A DNA stretch of 64,000 nt, from contig CAUYUJ010009591.1 of NCBI GenBank assembly GCA_963575745.1, forward strand, positions 62,001 to 126,000, read 5' to 3'. This DNA is from Prorocentrum cordatum (lineage: Eukaryota; Sar; Dinophyceae; Prorocentrales; Prorocentraceae). Each line of letters starts with the position of its first letter. Position 1 is the first letter of the stretch. Below are positions 42,423-51,954 of the stretch, piece by piece. Position numbers and translations under genes: made by a program. Under the pieces are notes generated by a model. That model did no database searches. It worked only from the letters and a program-made list of their open reading frames with translations, and had not been told where the DNA came from.

Positions 42423-42905
42423 CCACCCCCGCCAAGCACGCCGCTGCCGCCAGACCCCAAGTTGCCCCGAGCGCCCCGGCCACCCCGCCCCGCGCCCTCG
42501 ACAAAAACAACAGAACACCCTGCGCGCCGCGGCCGCCAGGCCCGAAATTGCCCCGAGCGCCCCGGTTACCCCGCCTCGCGCCCTCGACAAACATGACAGA
42601 ACAGACCCTGCACGCCGCGGCCGCCAGACCCCCGAGCGCCCCGAGCGCCCCGGCCACCCCGCCTCGCGCCCTCGACAAACACAACAGAACACGCCCTGCA
42701 CACCGCGGCCGCCAGAACCCACATTGCCCCGAGAATCCCGGGCGCCCCGCCTCGCGCCCTCGACGAACACGACAGAACACGACATGGCGCAACAGAACGC
42801 GACAGAACGGAGGAAGAGCATGACAGAACACGGCAGAGCATAACACATCACTATCATGACAAAATGGAGGACACCAGCATATCACAAGCAGAAAATGACA
42901 AAACA
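42423..42905 (+). repeat. NotI satellite and pentamer tail in copy 2
   Basis: Four to five ~78-bp GCGGCCGCCAGA units to about 42776, then GACAGAACACGGCAGAGCA-type pentamer words. The TA tract that precedes the array in copy 1 is missing here. Confidence 0.85.
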
Positions 42906-43353
42906 TAATTGCTGCGTTGTTCGCGCGCGCGCGCGCCGCGACGGACCGGGCGGGCGCGCAGGGGAGGGCGACGAAGAAGAGAGGAGGGGAGGTCTGATAC
43001 AAAAGCCTCGAGGGCCACCCCCGGGGGGGAACGGGTGACGGAGGCCGGGGGCGGGGAGCGGCTGAGGATTGAAAAAGGGGCGCGAAGGATAAAAGCGGGG
43101 AAAGAACGCGAGCGCGCGCCGAGAAGCAGAAGCGGAGAGAAAGGAAGTTCTGCGGTTGATAACACACAGAACAGGGCGAGGTTGATGACTAATCCAAGGC
43201 CCTTTGCACGCGCGGCCACTGCTCTTTGCGAACCTTTGTGGGCGTCTCTGTGGGCCCCTTCAACTTCTGTTTCGCTCGCTCTGCTCCCCTCCTCATCGCC
43301 GTGTGCTTTTGAAATTCACGCCTGGCGCGGCGAGCGTCGGCCTCTTCGCCCTT

Positions 43354-43775
43354 TTACGCCGCGCGCGCATTCGCGCGCGCTCCCGCGGCCCCCTGGGCAA
43401 GCGCCTTCATTCGATTGCTTTCGCCGCGAGTGGCACTCGCCACAGCTCCTGCCAAACAAGCACGCACCTGACGATGCGCATTGTTGGGGATCTCTAAGGC
43501 TTCGCGTAGAGACCTCATCCTGGACGACTCCAGGATGACACGCTCAATGTGCTGGTCTGCCAATTCCACGGATGGCAGGGCTTCTTCTTGCACGCCGCCA
43601 TCGCCGCGGCTTCTCGGGCCGACTTCACCCGTCGAACGCGTGCGCGGCGCTTCCTCTGGATGCGCCCAATCTCCGGGATCGAACTCCATAATCCCGTTGC
43701 CGAGACAGTCGTCATCGTCGCCCCCTCCCGCTTCCGTTTCTCCTTCCTTTCGGGCCTCGTCGCATCGGACTTATC
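43354..43775 (-). pseudogene. Conserved minus-strand coding block, copy 2
   Basis: Counterpart of 19565-19960: after a TAA near 43772 the frame reads an acidic run, then LPSVELADQHIERVILESSR and CLAGAVASATRGESNRMK, ending TAA. Upstream of the TAA the same frame continues HLDELRIGHADESNP, which in copy 1 is displaced by a 4-nt indel. Confidence 0.5.
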
Positions 43776-44569
43776 TGTCTGGGCTGGGGTTACTCTCATC
43801 TGCATGGCCTATGCGTAACTCATCAAGGTGGCCCCTTAGGGCGCCGAGCGATGAGTGACTGCGCTGTCTGGTGCGCCCAGGAGAAAGGCCGGCGGCGCTT
43901 CTCCGACGAGTCCGCCACCGCGGAGTCAACGCGGCTTCGCGCGCCCAACTCATCGCAGAAGTCCCTTGCCTCTCTGCGGATCCCATCATATTCGGATCCG
44001 CCCTAGGCAACCGCCGCGCCCGTGAGCTCGCGCCCTCTACGCGCCCGTAAATGGAGAGCCATGTCGGGCGGACCTGCGCCGCGATGCCGATGTTATCCTC
44101 TGTCGTCATGTCCACCATCCCGCCGCCAGCGAGTCCGCCGCAAGCAGTTCGCAAGCGTCGCTGGACAAGTCCGAGCGGGAGCGGAGCCGGCCCCCCCCCC
44201 CCCCCCCCCCCCCCCCCCGCGAGCAACGGGGGCGCACCCGCGATTCCAACGCAAGCGCTGCGCATTATCTGCGAGCCCTGGCGCGCGCGCGCGCGTCTAA
44301 CAGGAACAACGCCCATCGTCTGCCAGGGCCCCGCGGCAACAGCCACTCGCCCAGGAAATTCGCAAGCACCTCGCGGGGGCAGAGGCCCGCGGACGAGAGC
44401 CGCGGCAGAGGGCCGCCGTGGAGGGCGGTTGCGGAGGAGGAGGGGCGGGGGGGCGCCATTGACGAGGGCTCCACGGGAGGGCAGCGCCTGAAGCCGCGGG
44501 GGCGGAGGGGGGGCGGGCGGGCGGGGGGGGCGGGCAGAACTCAGGGGCCACCGCGGGGCAGGGAGGGGC

Positions 44570-45120
44570 CAGTAGAATTCAAGATGTCGCGCTCTCTGCG
44601 CGAGCCGCTCGGCCCCGCCACCGCGGAGAGCTTGCGCGGCAGCTGCTTCGATACCACGCGCGCTTTCAATTAGGGCTCCGACAGTTTAACTTCTGCCTTG
44701 GGCATCAAGTTGCAGCCTGGCGCTTGTTGCAGCATTCTTGCCTTGCAGGAATATGTGACCGAATGCAGGCCCCGCCGCCCCCCCGTCGCCGCATGGCTCT
44801 CGATTAATGGAACAGTGGGCGCGCCCCGGATGGCGGGCGCGTTGCGCTCAACGCCTCCTGCCTCGCCCATGTGGGACGGGCGTCGGCCGATGCTCCGCGC
44901 GCACTGGCCGCGCCCGAAATGCAGTGCCATCACCTCGCGCAAGGCCGTCACCACGACCCAAACCATCGACGACCGTTCCCCGCGCGCGGCACCTTAAATG
45001 CACGGTTCGACCTCCTCGAAGAGATCTTGCATTCCGCCACCCAGCCACGCAACCACTCACGAACGATTTGCACTGCCTCTGGCCCCATCTCCCGCTTTCA
45101 CGCAAGAAGCGATTTTTTGT
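44570..45120 (-). pseudogene. Decayed gene block, copy 2
   Basis: Counterpart of 20940-21510: MGPEAVQIVREWLRGWVAE then CKISSRRSNRAFKVPR, a deletion-induced frameshift near 44985, MVWVVVTALREVMALHF, TVPLIESHAATGG, VTYSCKARMLQQAPGCN, EVKLSEP and TAA (44670-44672). Lesions do not coincide with those of copy 1. Confidence 0.6.
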
Positions 45121-45210
45121 CTGTTGTAATTGAACCGCTTTCATCAGCAAACACTGCTTTGGGAAACGGCACATGGTCTCACCGCCCGCGCCGCGGCGCA
45201 CGATGCTGCG

Positions 45211-45477
45211 TCATTCGGCCAATTCCCCCCGCAAAGTTCGGCGAGACCTGCGCCTGCCAGCGCCCGACGCCATGCGTCGCTGACGCGCGCGAACCGCGCG
45301 GTCGCTGCGATGTTCCAATTGAGCACCCAGTCGGGAAGGCCCCTTCTGCATCGCGCCCGCAGACTCACCAGCATCCCCAGCTACCGAGAGCTCATCCATC
45401 CCGTCTGCGGCCACCGCCGCTACCGCGGTCTGCTGGAAAACGCTCACGGCGCGCTGGCATAACATCCGAATATTCAC
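45211..45477 (-). pseudogene. Conserved 88-codon minus ORF, copy 2
   Basis: Same length and boundaries as 21609-21875, with conservative replacements (T/A, E/D, K/T, H/R). It starts MNIRMLCQRAVSVFQQ. Confidence 0.4.
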
Positions 45478-45493
45478 GAATTGCTCCCCCTCT

Positions 45494-45579
45494 CATCAAC
45501 ATCGACGTCAACATCATAATTATTATCCTCACATCATCATCCTCAACATCGTCATCCTCGTCATCAACATCATCAGTAT

Positions 45580-45610
<31 letters not shown>

Positions 45611-45730
45611 AGCACCATCATCATCATCATCAGCATCAGCATCAGCATCAGCATCAGCATCAGCATCAGCATCATCATCATCATCATCAGCATCAGCATC
45701 ATCATCATCATCACCATCATCATCATCAGT

Positions 45731-45782
<52 letters not shown>

Positions 45783-45860
45783 GGGTCATCATCATCAGCA
45801 GCAGCATCATCATCATCATCTTCACCCTCATCATCATCACCATCATCACATCCCTGTGAA
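45494..45860. repeat. (ATC)n microsatellite with AGC variants
   Basis: ATC with CAGCAT and CAGCAG blocks, similar in style to 5690-5906. Begins at the right edge of duplication copy 2. Confidence 0.95.
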
Positions 45861-46156
45861 ACATCAAAAGTACTCCTCCTCTCCGTCGTAACACCTCCTC
45901 ATCCACCTCCTCTCCACCTCCACATGTTCCTCCCCACGTTCCTCGCCACGTCCTGATCCACACCGTCATCAGCATCATCAACAAAGACATCATCAACCTA
46001 ACCAGCGGCAACATCGCCAAAGTACCCGTCACAAATTTCATCATCACTATCTGTTTCATCGTCGGCATCGCCACCATGGCCATCATCATGGCCAGCACCG
46101 TCGTCACCACCATCATTCGCATCAGCATCCCTCCCTCCCCCCTCCCTCCCTCCAGG

Positions 46157-46385
46157 AGAGCCAAGAAGCGAATCGATAAGTCAGATCGGCGATCGACATG
46201 AATCGGATCGGCGGAATTCGGCAGACGAGTCGGGAGAAGTCGAATCGGCGGAAATCGGCGGGCTGGTGTACCTCCAAAAAAAAGTCCGAGCCCTGATCGG
46301 AACCCCAAATCGGATCGAATCGAAATCAGAAGCCGTCGAAATCGAAGCGAACCGAATCGCGGAGAAGTCGACGTGAGCCCTGCCC
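46157..46385 (+). repeat. Dispersed repeat D, copy 3
   Basis: GAGCCAAGAAGCGAATCGAT to AGTCGACGTGAGCCCTGCC; GTCGAATCGGCGGAAATCGG in the middle. It lies 22 bp from family J copy 2. Confidence 0.75.
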
Positions 46386-46407
46386 TCCCTCCCTCCTACC
46401 CTTTGGG

Positions 46408-46666
46408 CGACCCGATAAGGAGGTCCAACTGAAAGGGGGTGGCGCAATGGATTTGGGGCAAGGAGGAAGAGGAGGAGGAGGAGGAGAATGTACTGCGCCG
46501 GAGTATTGTTCTGCATGGTATTGCTAGTACATTGCGCGCGAGGATGCAGCAACAAATTTCCGCGCCCCAGAGTGTACCGCACGCCCCACATTTATTGCAG
46601 CCCCACAAATCCGTTGCACCAGCTCTACTGCACCACCCCCTTGTCGCTGGACCCCCTCTGGGGTCA
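46408..46666. mobile_element. Family J element, copy 2
   Basis: CGACCCGATAAGGAGGTCCA and AACTGAAAGGGGGTGGCGCA left; TGCACCACCCCCTTGTCGC and GGACCCCCTCTGGGGTCA right. The core shares ACTGCGCCG and ATTGC words with copy 1, plus a GAGGAGGA run of its own. Confidence 0.8.
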
Positions 46667-47482
46667 ACCCGATTCCCTCCCCCTCCCTGCCTCCCCCCCT
46701 CTCCCGCCCCTCCCCGAGCCCTTCTCCTAGAATGCCCCCCCCCCCGAGCCCGCCCGCCGCCCCCCGTCGCGAGCCACACGGCGGCCGTGCGCCGCTGGCA
46801 GCCATACTCGCGCACGGGTGCTGCAGGAAGCGCGAGACCAGCAGTGGGACGCACAGAAGCATACGAATACTATGGATGCCACGAGAATGGACACCCTAAC
46901 AGTCCCATCATCGAATTAAACATGTGTTTAGAATGTAGGGAAATGTATTGAAATTGTTTAAAACATGTGCTTTACATGTTTAAAACAATGTTAACACATG
47001 TTCTAAGACATCTGGAAATGATTTGGCGGCACGCTTCCTCTCCATTGATAGACTTCCACAATACTCATACTAGTTGTCCTCCTTGGAGGCGCGCATCTTG
47101 TAGCATATTGTTTCCCGAAAGCGCCCGCCACGACGCATATGTTACAATATCTCTCGGTGCGCGCGTCGCCCCTGGGGGGGGCGACGCACACATAGTAATA
47201 GGATGTTGGGGTGACGCCCAGGGGTCCCAGGGGCCGAGGGGCCCAGCAGAAGCCCCAGCGGCCCGGAAATTGCAAAAAGCGATGTCGTCGCGAATTCTGT
47301 TGACGACGCGACCATGGCATGAGGAAGAAGGGGTGGCAGAGGAGAAGACGAGAGGGAGAACTCCCACCCCCCTCCTGCGGCGAAGCATGCCAGCGCGCTG
47401 TCACCCAGCTTGTAGCAGAACCTGCCCCCGTTGGCCGCTGGGGACGCAACCCACCCGCCCCCTCGTCAGCCATGGCCGTCGC
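46667..47482. other. No gene recognised; TGTTTAAA words
   Basis: C-rich at 46670-46760. ACATGTTTA, TGTTTAAAACA and ACATGTT words form small palindromes at 46920-47005. Otherwise unassigned. Confidence 0.5.
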
Positions 47483-47495
47483 CATAGCCACCGCA

Positions 47496-47545
<50 letters not shown>

Positions 47546-47895
47546 GGCTGCGGCTGCTGCCGCTGATGCTGCTGCTGCTCCTCCTCCCCCTCCTTTTCCT
47601 CCTCCTCATCGTCCTCCTCATCCTCGTCCTCCTCCTCCTCCTCCTTCTCCTCCTCCTTCTCCTCCTCCTCCTGGCCCTCCACTTCTTCCTTGCTCCGCTC
47701 CCCACTTCATTCCTGCCTCCTCCTCCTCCTCCTCCTCCTCCTCCTCCTCCTCCTCCTCCTCCTGCGAGCTGGGAGCTGGGAGTTGGTCGCAAGTGTCTCC
47801 ACTTCCTCCTCCTCATCCTCCTGCTCCTCGTGCCCCTCATCCTCCCGCTGCTGCTGCTGCTGCTCCTCCTCCACCTCCTCCTCTTCACTTCCCTC
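47483..47895. repeat. (GCT)n then (CCT)n microsatellites
   Basis: GCT run 47492-47575, then CCT tracts with CTT/GTC interruptions to 47895. Confidence 0.95.
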
Positions 47896-48464
47896 ATTCA
47901 CGTCCTCGCCGTCCAAATCCAAAAGAGAAACATGGCACCTCCACTCATCAACGCTGCTTCCTTAACCGACCAGTGCAAGAGGAGGTGGAGTCTAGTCCTG
48001 AAAAGGGATGGGGTTGTGGAGCGGAGGTGCCACGGCCCTCCGCCATCCTCCCTCCCTCCTCCTCCCTCCTCCTCCGTCCTCCTCCCCCAATTCCTCTCCT
48101 CCTCCTGCTCCTATCCGACAACATCTGCAAGGGCAGCTAAGTTCGCGCTTCGCGCTGCGCGAAGCGCGAATGAACTTGTGAGCTTCGCTCCCTCGCGCCG
48201 CCCCCCTGGGCACGAAGTTAAGCTGCGCTTGGCACTTCGCCCTCTCGAGCACTCCACCCGGGGAGGAGGACGAGGAGGACGAGGAGTGTTATTCGCGCCC
48301 ACGTGGCGGCCCTTTCTGTTGCCAGCAGGGGCCATTGACCTCTCAAACTACAGCGGCCCCGAGGGCAAGACCGCCGCGCCCTGACGGGGCCAGGAGACGC
48401 AGCCAGGAGTGCGCGACGGGGAGTTGTACATGAACACCGCCCGGGGGGATCGATCTTGGTGGAT
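47896..48464. other. No gene recognised
   Basis: TTCGCGCTTCGCGCTGCGCGAAGCGCGAA at 48143-48171 is a strong palindrome-like cluster. GAGGACGAGGAGGAC run near 48265. No gene seen. Confidence 0.5.
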
Positions 48465-48510
48465 CTCGGCAGGCGGTGGATATGGATATACTTGGCCTCC
48501 CCAAGGCCCG

Positions 48511-48551
<41 letters not shown>

Positions 48552-48646
48552 GTATATATATACATATACATATTCATATACATATGTGTATATATATACA
48601 TATACATACATATACATATATGTATCCAGATCCACCGCCTGCCGAG
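48465..48646. mobile_element. Foldback with 17-bp perfect arms around a TA core
   Basis: CTCGGCAGGCGGTGGAT (48465-48481) and ATCCACCGCCTGCCGAG (48630-48646) are exact reverse complements. The ~150 bp between is mostly TATATA/CATATA. This is either a small foldback element with an expanded TA core or a hairpin-forming microsatellite locus. Confidence 0.6.
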
Positions 48647-48964
48647 GTCCCGAAGCTCGATTCACCCAGGTGGTGGTTATGGGTAGCTCCCCGCCTCGGA
48701 AGGAGGGGCCCTCCGCAGCCCATGCGATGGCCCAGAGACACGGCCGACTCCGGCGCCACCCTGGTGAGGCCGGCCAGGGGCCCCCGACCTGGGATTCCTG
48801 CTCCCGGGCCGGGTGCTGCCAGGAGGTGTCTCTGCCCCCTGGCCCACGGGGTGCCCCCAAGAATTCCCAGGGAGCCCCCACGGCCTCGGGAGCACCCGTC
48901 ACGAGCCCTGACGTCCATGCGCTGTGAAACTGACACGACGTGACGGGATCTGGCCAAGATTACG

Positions 48965-50990
48965 TCATTGGTCTGAGTCCCGGGTGCTGGTCGACGTGAG
49001 GTCGGTGAAGTGGTGCTCGAGCTCTGTCCATGCTTCGGTGTCTTGGGCTGTTTGCGTCCATGTGATGTCGTCCGGTTGTCCTGTCGAATGGGCTTGTGTG
49101 GGCGGTCGGTGGAGGTCTGGTCTGCGTTGACGTAGGTAAGTGGTGACTTCGTCGTCCCAGCGCTTGTTTTGGCCACCGTGCTGCCTGTGTCCCCGCTGGC
49201 GCGGGTTGAGGACTGGGTGCCAGCGCAGCACTCGCCATGTCCACCTCGCCCAGTCGTGGTTTGCGACTCGTGAAGCCACGCGCCACACTTTCCGTTCGCG
49301 CAGCGTCTCCCAACTGTCGATGCGGCGGAGCTTCATGAGGTGATCTGCGCGTCGTGTCGCTCGCTGGATGTAGTCGACCCATGGTTCCATTTCGTCTGCG
49401 GTGGTGCTGTCTTCGCCGTCTTCGCTGTGCTTGTCAGGCGTGTCAGGTGCATCACGCTGTGATGGGTTGCTGCCTGCGTCTTCGCTCTTGCTGTTGGTGC
49501 GGTTTTCGTGGTCTTGTGCTCCTTTGTTCGCGCCGTCGAGATTAGGCCCCTGGCCGCTGCGAGGGCCAACTTATTTTGTTGTGCGTTTCCGTGGCGTTAT
49601 GATGATCATGCGAAGCATGCGTCGTTGTGTCCGTCGTAGACGCTGCCGTAGAGGCTCCGTGAGGGTCCAAATATCTGCTCCGTATAACGCTGTTGGTGCT
49701 ACAGTGCTGTTGAAAAACCGGAGTCGGTGAGCCAGTGGGTAGTGTTTGCTGGTCAGCTCTTGCTTACGAGACGCGAATGATGCCCATGCAGCTCGCGTGC
49801 GGTGGTGGATTTCCGTTTCCATTGGTTCGTGGAAGATGATCAATTGGCCGAGGTATTTGATATTGCCCTCGTATGGAACGATTTCTAGATCCATGTCCTG
49901 GAAAAGTGCTGAGCGTGAGATCGCCCTTCCGGTCCTTCTCGTCTGGTTGCTCAGTATTTTGGTTTTGCTTGGGTGTAGGTCGAGCCCGTGTAGCCTCGTC
50001 GCGCGCACAATGTCGTCAAGCAACGCTGTCAGGCGCGGGAGAGTTTAGCTGGTCAGGAGCACGTCGTCGGCGAAGCGTACGTTGGTCAGCGTGGCTGTGC
50101 TCGTGAATCCCCATTCAACTCCCTTCCTTGTTTGCTGCCATTCGGAAACCAGCGGTCCAAGGATGTATTGTAGAAGAGCGCTGAAGAGTAGGAAGCTGAG
50201 TGGGTCTCCCTGCTTCGTGCCCCGCAGGAGGCTAAAGGGTCTGCTGACGTCTGTCCTCACCGTGGCTGTCTGTCCCTCACAGAGCTGTTGGAGAAGTGCG
50301 ACGCATCCAGGTTGGACCCCTTGTGCCTTCAGTGCTGCCCATATGCTCTTGTGCTCAAGTGAATCGAGAGCTTGTTTGAAGTCAAGTGCTGCGACCCAGA
50401 GGTTTTGGCTCCATTCGTTTGCGCGCTCGCGCAATCAATGGAAGGTAAAGAGGTGGTCAGTGGTCGAGTGGCCTGGTCTGAAGCCCGCCTGGTCGGCAGT
50501 CTGGTGTGAGTCAAGCGTCGGTTGTAGCCTGTTGTACAGTAGTCGGCGGAAGAGCTTGTACAATAATGGCATCGTGCAAGTGGGGCGGTAGTTTTGTGGA
50601 AGCGCGAGATCTCCACTTTCTGGTATGACTGTGATGACTGTGCTCTTCCAGCAGGCCGGCGGCGGGCTTCGCGCTGCAGGATCGTGTTGTAGAGGTGGAG
50701 AATTGCACCTCTGAGTTCCTCTGTGCCTTCTTTGAGCATCTCTGCGCGGAGGCCTTTCGTGTCTGGGGCTTTACCAAGCCGGAGACCTTTGATCGCCTTG
50801 TTTAGCTCTTTCGGTGTGAAGGGTTGGTGGGAGTCGGTAAGTCTGCTGGTCGCTTGTCGGTCGTAGGTCTGCCAGTCTGTTGACCGGCGGGCGGGGGTCG
50901 GTCTGTTAGTAGGGGTTGCTAGCGAGGGCTCGCCCTGGCTAGTGGCTAGTGGCCCACGCAAGGACGAATTGGCTGCCCGGGTTAGGGGTA
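48965..50990 (-). pseudogene. LINE-type reverse transcriptase, decayed
   Basis: Non-LTR retrotransposon ORF2 remnant. In minus order: FTPKELNKAIKGLRLGKAPD (RT motif 0/1), a frameshift near 50655, ACWKSTVITVIPESGD and NYRPTCTMPLLYKLF, ADQAGFRPGHSTTDHL, TGA (50435-50437), VAALDFKQALDSLEH, GTKQGDPLSFLLFSALL, FADD catalytic box (50063-50074), TAA (50045-50047), LHPSKTKIL, IKYLGQLI, VAPTALYGADIWTL, TAA (49571-49573), WVDYIQRATRRADHLMKL and RWDDEVTTYLRQRRPDL. From 50434 to 48965 a single frame is kept apart from the stops. No endonuclease domain is present; a 10-bp satellite begins where it would lie. Confidence 0.9.
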
Positions 50991-51006
50991 GCACGCGGGG
51001 AGGGCT

Positions 51007-51856
51007 TCCAATGCATGCCAACGCATGCTAAGGCATGCCATTGCATGCCAATGCATGCCAACGCATGCCGATGCATACCAACGCATGCCAGAGCATACCA
51101 ACGCACGCACGCATGCCAACTCATGCCAATGCATGCCAATGCATGCCAATGCATGCCACTGCAGGCCAACGCATGCCAACGCATGCCAAGCGCATGCCAA
51201 CGCATGCCAACGCATGCCAATGCATGCCAACGCATGCCAACGCATGCCAACGCATGCCAATGCATGCCAATGCACGTCCAACGCATGCCAATGCATGCCA
51301 AAGCGTGCCAATGCATGCACACGCATGCCAACGCATGCCAACGCATACCAATACATGCGAACGCATGCCAATCCATGCCAACGCATGCCAATGCATGCCA
51401 ACGCATGCCAACGCATACCAACGCATGCCATAGTACGCCAACGCATGCCAAGGCATGCCAAGGCACGCACGCCAATGCATGTCAATGCATTCCAAGGCAT
51501 GCCAACGCATGTCAATGCATGCCAACGCATGCCAATGCGTGCCATAGAACGCCAACGCATGCCAATGCGTGCCAGTGCATGCCAACGCATGCCAACGCAT
51601 GCCAATGCATGCCAATGCATGCCAATGTATCCGAACGCATGACAATGCATGCCAATGCATGCCAATGCATGCCAATGCATGCCATTGCATGCCAACGCAT
51701 GCCAATGCATGCCAGTGCATGCGGACACATGCCAATGCATGCCAACGCATGCCAACGCATGTACACGCATGCCAACGCATGCCGCTGCATGCCAACGCAT
51801 GCCAATGTATGCCAACGCATGCCAATGCATGCCAACGCATGCTAATGCATGCCACG
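51007..51856. repeat. 10-bp satellite GCATGCCAAY, ~84 units
   Basis: Uninterrupted decamer array alternating AAC and AAT endings, each with the palindrome GCATGC (SphI site). Occasional +1/-1 units reset the phase. Flanks share CCCGGGTTAGGGGTAGCAC and GGGGAGGGCT on both sides (50976-51005 and 51892-51921), like a duplication around the array. All three frames are open, giving His/Ala/Cys/Met artefact ORFs. Confidence 0.95.
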
Positions 51857-51954
51857 GTGAGGGTAGCGCGTGCGGAGAAAAGAGTTGACTACCCGGGTTA
51901 GGGGTAGCACACGGGGAGGGCTGCCCTGTTAGGGGTAGCATTTGGAGCGGGAAG

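Larger units (their letters stand above)
41453..45483. repeat. 4.0-kb direct duplication, copy 2
   Basis: Matches 17770-21882 in the same orientation, 23.7 kb away. It starts by a G homopolymer (41439-41452) and ends where an ATC microsatellite begins. It lacks the 155-bp insertion of copy 1. Matching positions keep the CCACCGCGG words, the C homopolymer (44191-44218) and the NotI satellite. Confidence 0.9.
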
